The notes beneath the pieces were generated by a model. It searched no databases and was not told where the DNA came from. It saw only the letters and a list, made by a program, of their open reading frames with translations. Of a DNA stretch of 64,000 bases, positions 23,579 to 35,161 are shown in pieces. Both the position numbers and the translations under genes were made by a program. Position 1 is the stretch's first letter. Each line of letters opens with the position of its first letter. Source of the DNA: Platerodrilus igneus (taxonomy: Eukaryota > Arthropoda > Insecta > Coleoptera > Lycidae); the NCBI GenBank assembly GCA_036346225.1, contig JARFIW010001363.1, positions 310,001-374,000 of the forward strand, read 5' to 3'.

Positions 23579-25378
23579 TGTAACGATTTTTTTTTTCTCT
23601 CTAATTGGTTCCGCTAGCCTCACGCATGGGCGCTAGTGAAACGAATTTTCCTGGCCAATCCCACACATGGGTGCCAGTGAAATGTTTTCCTATATTTCTC
23701 TGGCCGACACTACTTTATTATCACCATGCTCCAAGTCAGGTGTCTGCAAAACAAAGTCTTCCGACGTAACTAGGGGTCTATTCCTTGGGTAGAGCTATGA
23801 GCAATGGGGGGGTAAGTCGAAATCTGTAGGGGGGTCACACTCAAACTAAAACAAACAGGCGCCACCAAGTCCAGATTGATTTATGTTAATGGCATGGCAA
23901 ATTTCTAAGGGCGGACGTGGAGACCCAAAGAAAAAAAGATCGCCTTCGCTGACACAAAAACTTGTCTTAACAGAATAAGGCGCTGTTCCTGTAAGGAAAA
24001 ATAATAATTAAGTCACATAGAAAATGGGAACACAATTTGCGTCCTTCAAATATACCTAAAAATGCATAGAGAATATTTTCTACATAAGGGTGTCATAAAA
24101 ATTTAACTCTTATTGCTTTTTGTTTATCAGGTCTGATCAAACTAGATCAGAATAAAAAGACTTTAAGCGTGGATTATAAATTTACTAGAGAGAATTTTTT
24201 CCGTTTCTGTAAATAAAATTCAATGCTATAAAATAAAATGAATACTTGAAATACTTGCAAAGTTAATGTAAGGTTTATCAACATGATCCTTACTCAAATA
24301 TATTACAATCCAGTGTGACTGGTTATACTAAGGTTTCATAACCCAATCAGATCTGTGTAGGTCATTTACAAATTAATATACAAAATTTTCTCTTTAAGTT
24401 AACGGTATTAAAATCAATTTGAAGTCAAAATATTCACAAAGATATTCTCTAATTTTATCAAAGGTGGTAGTAATGTAATACTAAACATCTGTTAGCAATT
24501 GTGCAATTGTTGACGGCATATTTCAAACAAACAGGTGACGTAACCGCAGCTGTTAATTTATGTTGAAGCCACGTGTAGTCACATATCTACGAAACTAAGT
24601 GAAATTAAATTTGATACTGGAGAAAACCAGCTTAACTACAGATAAACTGAATAACAAATTTGTGCTTCTATAAAACAAAACGAAATAACGTGCTTTTAGA
24701 AGGAAGCACTGAGGAAATCTTAAAGCTATTACGAACCAAACCCCGGGCTGTTGTCCTTGGCTGGAATGGAAACCACATCGCCGTGCGAAATCTGCAGCTA
24801 ATTATTCTTGCTTTCAATGCTTTAAATACAGGTGTTGAAGCGAAGCGGGTTTCTTACATTGATTCAAGGCTGCATAACTTTTGTAGCGTAATCTTCCGTT
24901 GTCTAATCTTAGTTACAAATGTAATTTTGCATTGCGTAGTCTATAAGTTAGAGTTTCTAAATTGTAGATTCTAAGTTGTCGTTGCGCTAAACAAATTGTT
25001 AAATTAGGTACTATGATAACGAATATACAATACCAACCGTTACTCAGGAAGTGTGTCACATAAATAATGCGACCCGGTGGTCACTCGCCACTAATTTCAA
25101 ATGCCTGCTGTCGCTGCTCTTACCTATCGACGAGTGCTTTTGCCGCGTTCTTCTATCGTGGGAGGGTTTCGAGTGGGGTTGTCAAAAACCTGTCACGCGC
25201 GCGCCAGTGGCTGTGGAATACACCGAACCCCGAAACAAATAGACTAACGACTCTAGATACTGTATTAATGTAAGGATTTGATTGTTACACGTATTATTAC
25301 TTTAGTTAATAAAGGTGTTTTAACATTCGTTGTACCTTTCATGAATAGATTTTTTACTGCGAAAATAAAATTGTTACA
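23579..25378 (-). repeat. Gypsy array LTR 3 (5'-most in element orientation)
   Basis: 1800 bp, TGTAACG...TTGTTACA. It is nearly identical to LTR 2 apart from small homopolymer length changes. Confidence 0.95.
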
Positions 25379-25382
25379 GCTT
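25379..25382. repeat. Target-site duplication GCTT, right
   Basis: Exact partner of 7678-7681. Confidence 0.8.
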
Positions 25383-28300
25383 ATCTTATTTTACGCGCAA
25401 TCATTATCTTGTACATCGGATCCTTTATGTGGAAATTTTATTAGGAATCATATATTGTGAAGGCTGGATTTTTGCGATTGATTTTGTGGACATTGTTGTG
25501 GGTCCTAAAAAAAATAGAACTTGTATGGCGGATTCCTGAGGATTTCCTTTTATCCGTTTTCCAATATCCTGTGGAGAAACAACTTAGCAGTGCTACCAAC
25601 GTCCTGTATTATATTTTAGAGATAAGAACATATTTACTTTTTCAAGAACGAGTATTATATCTGCGATCATAATGTGCATATGAATGTTGTTTTGTACTTA
25701 AACATATACTTTTTAAAACAAGTCTTTATTAATATTTCCAATTTTAGCTTTTGTGATCCAACTGAATGCAATGGTCTATCCATTATTTGTTAACCTATTT
25801 TGCATTCAAACTCAACTAGGACTGAACTTGTCAGCTTAATTTTTTTCCAATAGATGCTTTGGTTTTACCTCAGCTTTATTTTTTAAATGGTAGTTTAGTG
25901 CAGCCAAAGGCCGATGAACCCGTCCTGACCAAGAGGACTCTGTGCTCTCAACTTTAGATAAGTTATCGTAAGATAGTACATAACTAGGAGTGGCCGAGGT
26001 AAGTGCTTTTGGGTTGTTTCACATATTATTTCCTTAAGTTGCTCATAGAGGTATTAAATTTGGTAAACATTATATATTTCAACGGCAAACAATTTCTTGA
26101 TAAATTCAAAGTGGAAATTCACCGTTGAAAGTTGTTATTGTATAAATGTTTTAATGGTATTCGTTCTCTTTGATAGCAGCTGTCGAACTGGAAAAATCTA
26201 ACTGCAATAGTGTTCGTTGCGTGTGTGATTTATACTACTCCAAAATATAGAGGTTTTAAATTCAGTTAGTGTAGTATTTTAATGTCCGGTACGGGATTTA
26301 ACTCCAGTCAGACGACTATATTATCACGATATCACTCTTAGACCAACTAAGGCAATATCTATTTTAATTGTTGATTTGTCTAACATTTTATCGACATTAA
26401 GTAACTTCTCAAATTCAAGCAAATAATTCAAGTATCTTCCCAAACTCAAGCAAATAATTTAAGTATCTTCTAAAATTCAAGTAAATAGTTCAACCTTTTA
26501 AAGTTCAAGTAAATACCTCAAGTACGTGTATTGTTTTTGTGTCAAGTGCTAAAGTAGGTGCATGTTGTTTAATTATCATCTTGGTATTTATGTATGCAAA
26601 CTTAATCTGGAGTTGGATAGCAATTCGTTTATTCATACTGCCATATGCGTCTCGTTATGATTGTGATACCTACGACTTATCGAGGTTTACATTGACTTTT
26701 ACTGATAACCGTTCATACGTTTGCGATGGCCAATTTACTTAAAATCAACCTGTACCTCAAATTAGTACGTATAATTATTTGTACGTCGAAAACTGCTATG
26801 CAATTTATAAACACATCTTTTGTAATTAAATATGTTGTATGTAACAGTAATTATTAATTATTTAATCCACTTTTCCAACGGATTTAATATTTTAAAATTT
26901 GTAAACGTTAACTATGGTACCATCGTGCACGTGGAATAACCTGTAATAAGTATAAAATTTATATTCCTGTTAATTGCTATTTACAACTAATTATATGCTA
27001 TTCAAACTGTTCTTGTCTCAAACTTCTTTATTTATAGGTTATACTAGAGCACATTGGGTAATGCTTGCAATTATTTGAGTTTAGTGTTGGCATAAGTTAA
27101 TGATTCTAAGTGAGTAATTAAATTATTTGTCTTAAGTATATCATTACGTGTTTTGTGGTTTATTGCAAGGCTAGGGAGATTAATGCGAATTGTTCTATTC
27201 GGTTCATTTTCCCTGGCGCCCTATTAAGAAATACCATACCTGTTATTGTAGCCGCTATTACCCGCGGCCACTCTTCCTGAGCTTAGCCGCTATCGCATAA
27301 GGCCTTGGTTAAACCGATTCGTTTCGTTGATCAAGAATTTCATTCCATCAGTTAAATTTTTACCACATTTGGAATTACAGTCAATATTAAAACGCTCAAA
27401 AAAGATAAAAGGGCGTTTCAGGAACCATAATAAACGTTAGGGATAAATTTAGTCTGACGTTAGAATAAATTACTTATACTAGGGCGGACGATATTGTAAA
27501 TTTATAAAGTAGGAACAAATAGCTGAATTCGCTATTAATAAATTTGACGTATGCTTAGAAAGTCGAATCCATTGACAAATATTACTTAGCTACATTTGGA
27601 TAGTTTTAAGTCGACCCTTAAGGTCGCGCCGGTAGAGAGCGCTGACGGCTTCTATCCAGTATTACGGATCCCCCATTTCCCACACATTTACTGCTTGTGT
27701 CATGTTGATCAGCCACACTCTGAAATCATACCGATGGTTACTATTATTTATACCTTAACTTTAGTTTTGATTTACAAATTATATGTAACGACTAATTAAT
27801 TTTAAACTCTGATTTAAATAAGGCTTGTAATTATTTGCGTTTAAACTCAATGTTGTACCTTCGGGTGGAAAATTGGGGAAGTAGCCGCAAGTGTAGCGGT
27901 CCTTACTCAAATCATATGGTACAATAATCCTTTCATAATAGAGTTATTTTATTAGCAGGGCACGTTAGGAAAATCTGTGAAAATACAAATCATCCCTTGA
28001 AAATTAGTACCATTTAAAACGCGCTCTACGCAAGTTGAAAACCCGTATTTCTAAAACGGGTTGCGAAAATTGAACATCAAAACACTCATGCGGAAAATGT
28101 TTCTTAAAATCCCGTTCATGCTATTTCTAAAAATTTCCTTCCATGTAAAACAAATTAGTGCTAAGAAATCTTGTATTTTAAATAAAAACTGCATTTTATT
28201 TTCTAGATTTTTTAAAGGTTTAAAATTCATTTACAAGTAGCGAAGATAAACAATAGAACATCCATAGATAAAGTTTAAGCACAACCGTGACAGGTAATTA

Positions 28301-30149
28301 AAAGGATAGCATGAATAAGCATTCCAATTAACGAGTTAAAACGTTTTTACTATTTTATGACTTAGTATATTAAAACTAGCCGCTAATTTAGATAAGGTAA
28401 ACGTGTAAAATGTACTCACTTTCCGGGAATAAGTACATTAGCTCAATCAGAAAGGTATCGATCTTTCTGGAGGTTAACGATGTAGGAACCCTATTATTAT
28501 ATAGAACGGGAAACAATTAGAATGGCGATCAGTGACCAGCTCTCAGTTTCTCAATCAGAGAATGATTGTCCGTTTAGCGGTCAACTACGGATTGTAATTA
28601 AATTACGTTCAAGTGCACGTTAGATATTTAAAATATTTGTCAAGAACAATGTGTTTTAAGGATACGGACGTTTAGAGTATCTAGTATTTAACTCAGACAA
28701 GAAGTAAATAATCCAGTCAGTTGAAGAAGTATCTCCCTGGACGATACATCTAAATCGAAAATACAACATTGAAAAGCATTGTATGGTTTTCAAACGCACT
28801 TTATTGATAAATCACTTCTTGAAGAATGAAACTACAGGTATATGGAAATTTAATTAACAATTTGGACAAGGATGAATTTATTTGTCTAACGATAGTTTAA
28901 TGGTAAACGCTAGTATGACATTGTTTATATCTTTTGAAGGATATTTACTGACTATGTTTATTTTATGTGGATTAAACTACATAAGTGTTTGGCTTATAGA
29001 TGTTTTGTTGTAAGTGGATAAATTGATTTTTTTGAGAACGATTTTCAATTATATTCTTTTTAAATGTACCTGGTCAGTACCACTTATTAACGAATTAAAA
29101 TTGTCTATACTTATATCTTAAAAAAATTTTGTGTTTGTACAGTACACAGTGTGACTTACACAGGAAAAGTTTTGTAATTACTAATTACAACTAGTGTTTA
29201 GTGGATATAAATTGTTGTTTGCAGACTTAAGTTATAAATTGAATTTCTAGAAGTTAATGCTTTTATGTAAGTAATCCTTTTGGATAATGTGATCTGAAGA
29301 AAGATGTTAATGGACAGCAACTATCGTTATCTGCAAGATTGTTTCTTAATGAATATTTGATGTTATTATAATTTTAATATTGGTGATTTGTTGTGTCATT
29401 TAATCTGAGCTATCAACGTAATACGGTCATTTTCAGACAATAATTCGCCCCAATTTTATTGATACCCGACATAGAGGGTTCATTTCAATTCATTCGCATA
29501 AACGCTATATTTCACAGCACTTTTTAATCTGATTGGTTTCTATTATGACTGATAAAATAAAAGAAATCGGCGTGAGTTTGAGAGCTAAAGCGGAATAAAT
29601 TGGTTCACAAGAAAGCGTCTATTTGGAATACCCAAAGAAGGTGGATTCGGAGGTAAGGAAAGAACAGAATGTAGGAGAGACTCAGGAATACAAAATAATG
29701 ACTTTTTTATAAAGGGTGGATACAAATATGCAGGAAATGAGTGAAAAGCATAAAAGAGGCATGAAGAAAATGAGTGAAAAAATGAATAAGTACGAAAGAA
29801 ATGAATAAAAAGGAGATCAAGGAATTGAGATAAGTCTGATAAAAATACTCAGGAGTTATGAGCGGAATTTGGAGCAAATACAGCAACATTGGGATAAAGT
29901 TTAAAATTAAAAAGCAAAAAGAATGAAAAGGATTTTATAGAAATGAGTCTGAAAATTTGCACTCAGAAACTGATAAGAAAGAGACGCTCCCAGCGTGTAA
30001 GTCTGAGTATAGGCTAAGCGGATCGAACTTTGACAAAGATGAATCCTAGAATGGCAGCGACGGCGATGACTAAGTAACGCCGGAGCCTTCATCTCCTCAA
30101 GTGGGCAAAGCTTAGCAAATTAATCATTGGTTGAGCGTAGATGGATTGT
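25383..30149. other. Unannotated AT-rich stretch
   Basis: About 4.8 kb. Apart from the small tandem repeat near 26.4 kb I recognise nothing. Open frames (for example 25457-25672, 26539-26742, 27596-27799) are short, unconserved in appearance and not supported as genes. Confidence 0.55.
26407..26525. repeat. Degenerate ~31 bp tandem repeat, four units
   Basis: Four units built on TTCAAG(C/T)AAATA(A/G)TTCAAGTATCTT-like sequence, diverging along the array. Confidence 0.75.
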
Positions 30150-31470
30150 CTTTAGAACAATTCTTGTTTATCGGTGCAAGTAAAACAATTTGGCCAATAA
30201 TATGGAACCCGCAGATGTATATAGATATGTCGTTGATGAGACCATTCTTGATATGATAGTACCGGACACCAATAGAGATTCCGAGAGATACAAATCCAAA
30301 TAGAAAGGGGTTTCTATTGATGAGCTGGAAGTTTTGTTGCTATAACACTTTACCTTAAAATTTCCGATTATTGGTAAAAAAAAGTCTATAAGGTCATGGT
30401 TTTGTACGCCACGCCATTGCAAAAAATAGATTCCAGTGCATGCTGAGATTCGTTCAATTTAGTGACAACAAAACGGCAGACGTTTTTACAAAAGATTTAA
30501 AAACTTAAAGATTAACCAGAAGTGGTGTCTATTGATGAGACTATGGTGCCGTTCCTAGGGCGACTGTTTTTCTTGCAATACATTTTCAGTTCAGCCTTAA
30601 AATATAGGGTAAAATTTTTTAAACAGTGTAATGAACCGCATATACTTATAAAACTCAAATTTACTCAGGATAAAGTAGCGCAAACACAGCATGAAGACAC
30701 AGCAATAATGTCGTACTCGAAATGCTGAAAGATTATCTTGAAGAGGGGAGGTCGCAGATAATTTTTATAATAATCTGGATTAGGCTAATATTCTATTAAA
30801 TAGAAAAACTCACAATGTGGGCACTTTGAGGCAAAATGTAAAAGGCGTTCGAAAGAATGTCTTAAATGCCAAGGAAATTAAATAAGGAGTGTTGAAGGAA
30901 AATGTATGTAAAGGCGTTGTAGCAGGCCATTGGAAAGATAAAATAAGCGTAAGATTCATAACGACAAGTCACGCTCTACGAATGACGGAAGTGATGAAGA
31001 GAAATCGTAAAGACGAGGTGATACATAAGCCGGAAGCTATCATATTATACAACAAATATAAAATAGAAATAGATATATCTGATTAGATATCTACTTATCC
31101 GTTTTAAGACGCACAATAAGATAGTACCACAAGGTGGTTTTTGGATATTTATTTGCTACTCTACTAAACATCAACAAACAAAAAAAATTTAGATTGTCGA
31201 TTTCAGGGAACAACTAGTGACGGAGTTGTTAAGAAAAGTAATCGATAAAAAGAAGGAAAATAAGAAATTAAAGCACAAATTAGAACAAGCTGAAGAAAGA
31301 GCAGTAGATGATTGAAACAAAAGAAAGCACTGTATATCCTACTACCGAAAGCAGTACAATCTATTGAAAAATTCTCCGATAACGACCAAGAAGATATAAT
31401 TGGTGTCGATGTTTTGTAGGGAATGTCCTATTTCCCCTTCACTCTGTTTGGGATATTTCACAAAAAAAAA
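30150..31470 (+). pseudogene. piggyBac-like transposase, degenerate
   Basis: Plus-strand fragments in shifting frames match the piggyBac transposase plan. These are SIDEL and RFVQFSDNK (N-terminal region), VSIDETMVPFLGRLFFLQYI near 30522 (first catalytic Asp), DNFYNNLD with Asp at 30757 and RKTHNVGTLR (second Asp region), EAIILYNKYKIEIDISD ending at 31085 (third Asp region, Asp at 31072), FREQLVTELL, and a Cys-rich tail with FCRECPISPSLCLGYF. Several stops and frameshifts interrupt it, including a TAG right after IDISD where the family usually has Gln. The element ends and TTAA sites were not located. Confidence 0.85.
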
Positions 31471-31586
31471 CCAACACCGAATTTTATTAATAGTTTTTGC
31501 AGTAGTTTCGTTCATTATAATGTTCTTATGTCGAACAAATAAAAAATTTTATGATTTACCTAGTATATGCAGTTTTATGAGTCATT

Positions 31587-31770
31587 CGTGATACCCACTT
31601 GGTTTGAGGAATATTTGGTTCAGTACTATATCGATAGTGTAGCTACTTCCTCTTATAATTGTTCCATTTCATTTTTGTAGCCATTCGAAATAATGTTGTT
31701 CTATATCACCGGTGATACACATGGTCTACGCATGAACTTTTGTTGTGAATCGCCCGTGATACACATGGTT
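31587..31770. repeat. Repeated GTGATACACATGGT motif downstream of piggyBac relic
   Basis: CGTGATACCCACTTGGT (31587-31603), GGTGATACACATGGT (31711-31725) and CGTGATACACATGGTT (31755-31770) are three versions of one motif shortly after the transposase relic. They may belong to the 3' part of the dead transposon. Confidence 0.5.
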
Positions 31771-33480
31771 CGTCAGACTAGATTTTTCCAATTAGGCTTT
31801 GGTAGCCAAGGTATTAATTTAATACTGAGGACTAAATGATACAATATAGCAAATTTTCTAAGAAAAAGTAATTTTGACACTAATAAGAAGAGGGCATTTT
31901 TTACAATTGCGTCAAACTATTTGAAGTAGAAACGTTTTCGATCAGCCTCGCTTGTTACCATAGAATTTGCTTTTCAGCTATAGCAGTTGATTTGTATGAT
32001 TGATCTTTGTCTCGGGGAATATCTTGTTGGGCACTACACAAAATGTACATAGAAGGGCGATAAACGCTCCAAAGTTTGAGCGGAACACATTAAAATTAAT
32101 GAGTTCCAATTTCAAACTCCAATTTGGTAATGGCTTTAATGACCGTTGCAAATACTAGCTAGTCTAGAGCGACTTTAATAAACCGTAGAGCTTCACCAAG
32201 AATCTATTAGTAATAGTGTTTTGGGGTAGTAATGTTGATAATGTAATGAGTAACAGAATCGAAGGAAGATGTACACTGCAGTGCTCACAAAAGTCGTTTG
32301 CTTACAGGAACTTTTTTTAATGTAGACTAATTTTACGCTGAAATAACGATGCGTTTTGGTTTGCCTTATCTATAGCATAAGGATTTATAAGGTGGGTGGG
32401 TCATTGAGCCTTACAACATTCTACACTTGTACGAAATAAAAGGTTTGCTTTAAGTTCTGGCTTTGACATTATCATGTAGTTGACCTCAAATACACATAAA
32501 TATAAGTTTGTGTGCATCTGCTAGAAAGCAAGCTAATCATAATCGTACATTCCGAATCTGCACAACAGGGTATAGTTACGTATGCCACAATGAATAGTTG
32601 AAATTGGGATGTAATTAGCTGATTGATATGTTTCGGCGCTTCATCTTCACTACCTATGTTCAATGGGGAAGGCTATATCTTCACGAACATGTGAAAACTA
32701 TAAATGCTGATCGCTTTATAGCTTTAATATCACAAAACTAAACTACATATTGCCAATGATATATTTGCATGCATATAACAGAAGTTAAAGAAGTTAAATA
32801 TAAAAAGTCGATAACTTTCTACTTGTGCTTCGAGAAACATTTTCACCGTCAAAATTTTGAATCGTATCTAATTTTTATGCGTAGATCAATTATCAACTAA
32901 AGAAATGACCGCACGTAGTCTTAAAAGCTAGCGTTTATTAAAAATTATTCATTACCGCAATGAAAACACTTTTAATATTATAAACTAAGACTATTCTAAA
33001 TAATAAATATTAATTAACAAAAATAAAAGCTCCTTGCAGTTTGTATCTAGCGGTTTATATCCATTGGATATTTTTATTGCCATTATCCATTCGAAAGCGC
33101 GTAACTTATTTCATGTCATTGCCAATACCTTTCAAGTTTCAATTGTAATAAATTAATCACGAGGGAAATAAATGAAGTTATTTCATTGTAATAAGAATTA
33201 GTACAAATTAATATCCAAATATTTAGTTTTACAAATTACAAATAACCTAAATAAAATTTAGAAGAATATCGCTTTTGTTTCTGTAATGTTTTAAACCCCA
33301 AATTTGTTGGCACGGGATTACCAATATCTTAGCAAGTTATTTGCTGTTAAATTTTTGAATCTTTCAACTCCACAACATTAAAATAATAAATAGAACAATA
33401 ACCAAATTAAAATTACGTTTATCTTAAAATGGGACATGGACATGGAACGACTATTTTGAAATGTTATCTTTCCTTCTGGA
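31771..33480. other. Unannotated AT-rich stretch
   Basis: No domain, RNA gene or repeat recognised in this 1.7 kb. Confidence 0.55.
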
Positions 33481-33562
33481 TAAAATAAAAAAAACCTGTC
33501 CTCTAGCTGCGACTGTACCCTGTGGAGGTCCTCAGTAAAAAAGGGTCGCCTTAGTAGATTAG

Positions 33563-34040
33563 CTATGGAGAAGCTGGAACACATGCAAAAACCTCTCATT
33601 CCTTTAAAATTTGCAATATTTTTTTACTTATAATAGTATGTATATGTTGTGGGCATAGACATAGAGGTGTGTCTGTGTATGTAACATGGTTTTAAGGAAA
33701 GCGCTAATAAAAAGTCCCTGGTGTATGGTGAAGCTGGGACTTAAGTATCCCTATGAAGAATCAAGGGAACATGCAATAACCTCCCATATCTACGAAAATT
33801 TCAAATATTTTTGGCGCAAAAATAGTTTATATGTGTTGTGGGCACCTGTGTGTGAGGTGATTTTTTAGAAAAAGTGCTAATAAAGAAGTCTAGGTATGTG
33901 ATAAGTTGGGACGCATGCAAAACCTTTCATATCTATAAAAATTCTTAATATTTTTTTATCAGAAATGGTATATATGTGTTGTGGAGATAGAGATGTACCT
34001 ACGTTCACGAGGTGTTTTAAAAAATGCTAATAGAAAGACT
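33563..34040. repeat. Three diverged ~160 bp tandem units
   Basis: Units near 33563-33716, 33717-33890 and 33891-34040 share the same succession: (G)AAGCTGG(G)AC, ACATGCAA, CCTCTCATATCTA, TATATGTGTTGTGG, and a GCTAATAAAAAGTC-like end. Spacing and divergence vary. It looks like an old satellite fragment or a repeated internal region of an unknown element. Confidence 0.75.
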
Positions 34041-34683
34041 AAGCGTGTGTGTATTTGTATATGAATATACCACTCGCACGCTAGAGAACGCAGCATGATG
34101 TGCAAAATAAAGAGCGGTTCTTGGCGGGTGCTGCTCGCTAAATGCAAGCGCAAATTTGAATTTTCGATGAGTCTACACCATTGCAAACCGTCTTCTTTGC
34201 AAATATGTGTAATTTTACTCAGAAGTCTTTTAGTCATAGTTGTTCGATGTTTAATAAAAGAAATAAAACCATTAATGCAGATACGTTGATGGATTTGTGT
34301 GATTCTTTCGTTTATAGATCGTCCGGGTAACCACCGCCGACAATTGATCTAATTCGTAAAGCGTGGAAAATTATTCTAAGAAATATGCTACGTACCTAGA
34401 CGTATCCGGAAGAAAAGTAAATACCAGGCTAACTATCAAACGCGGAGAGTGGAAGGATTCACCTAAACACCAAAAAAAAAAACAAAAAAAGAAAATACAT
34501 CGGCCTCGATTATCTATTAACACAAAAATAAACAAAGGTTTGTGTACACACAACCAAAAAGAAAATAAATTAGATGTTATTATTTCACAACAAACAATTA
34601 TATTGTACGAACAATTTAGAAATCTAGATACGAAGTCCGCATTTCGTATTTCACACAAAATAAAATTAATCAGTAGTAAATAA

Positions 34684-34870
34684 ACCTGTGAGAGCTTTTG
34701 TCAAGCGTTTTTAAAATTTCACCTAATACTTTTTGTAAAATAACTTAATTAGTGGGAAAGAATTAACGTGTGGGAGCTTTTGTCAAACATCTTTTAAATC
34801 GTACATAGTATCGTCTGTAAAATAGACCAATCAGAATAAAGGAGTAAGCGTATGTTTGTCCAACATTTTT
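34684..34870. repeat. Diverged ~83 bp direct repeat
   Basis: GAGCTTTTGTCAA plus TTTTAAA and TGTAAAATA blocks occur near 34690-34745 and again near 34773-34825, with a weaker third TTTGTCCAACATTTTTAA near 34855. Confidence 0.6.
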
Positions 34871-35112
34871 AATAAAGGTACCTCACACCTGTAGAGCGAC
34901 AATATCGATTAGCAGCAACGAACAATAGTATACAATGTCACGTTACTACAGCAAACGTTGATACGGAATATATTATTGACACACACAAAAGGAAACGAGT
35001 TGCATACCTGTAGGTATCCAGATACTTAGCTTGCAAACCATCGGGGGTGAGTCAGCACAGCAACTCTATGGTCGTCAGGATCTATTTACCCTGCTACCAT
35101 AACCGCAGCAGC

Positions 35113-35161
35113 GGTCTACGGCCAAAAGCAGTTGGTCTACAGACAAAAGCAGTTGGTCTAC
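35113..35161. repeat. 21 bp tandem repeat, 2.3 units
   Basis: GGTCTAC-headed units at 35113, 35134 and 35155, each of the first two ending CAAAAGCAGTT. Confidence 0.85.

Larger units (their letters stand above)
7682..25378 (-). mobile_element. Tandem Ty3/gypsy array: LTR-internal-LTR-internal-LTR
   Basis: Three LTRs of 1790-1800 bp (7682-9471, 15625-17418, 23579-25378) alternate with two internal regions of 6153 and 6160 bp. In element orientation (minus strand) each internal region reads primer site, leader repeats, gag, protease, RT, RNase H, integrase, hairpin array, polypurine tract. The LTRs begin TGTAAC and end GTTACA. The whole 17.7 kb block is bounded by one GCTT duplication. Both internals share specific frameshifts (near 11225/19172 and 10975/18922), which argues that the second unit arose by duplication of an already damaged element, for example by unequal LTR recombination. 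Confidence 0.93.

Noticed and set aside
28035..28075. AACCCGT/ACGGGTT hairpin as a terminator or structured RNA
   Set aside because: A single 7 bp stem in AT-rich eukaryotic DNA with no adjacent gene is expected by chance.
34363..34683. 106-codon open frame rich in Lys
   Set aside because: The composition reflects A-rich DNA and poly-A runs. An equally long frame exists on the other strand.
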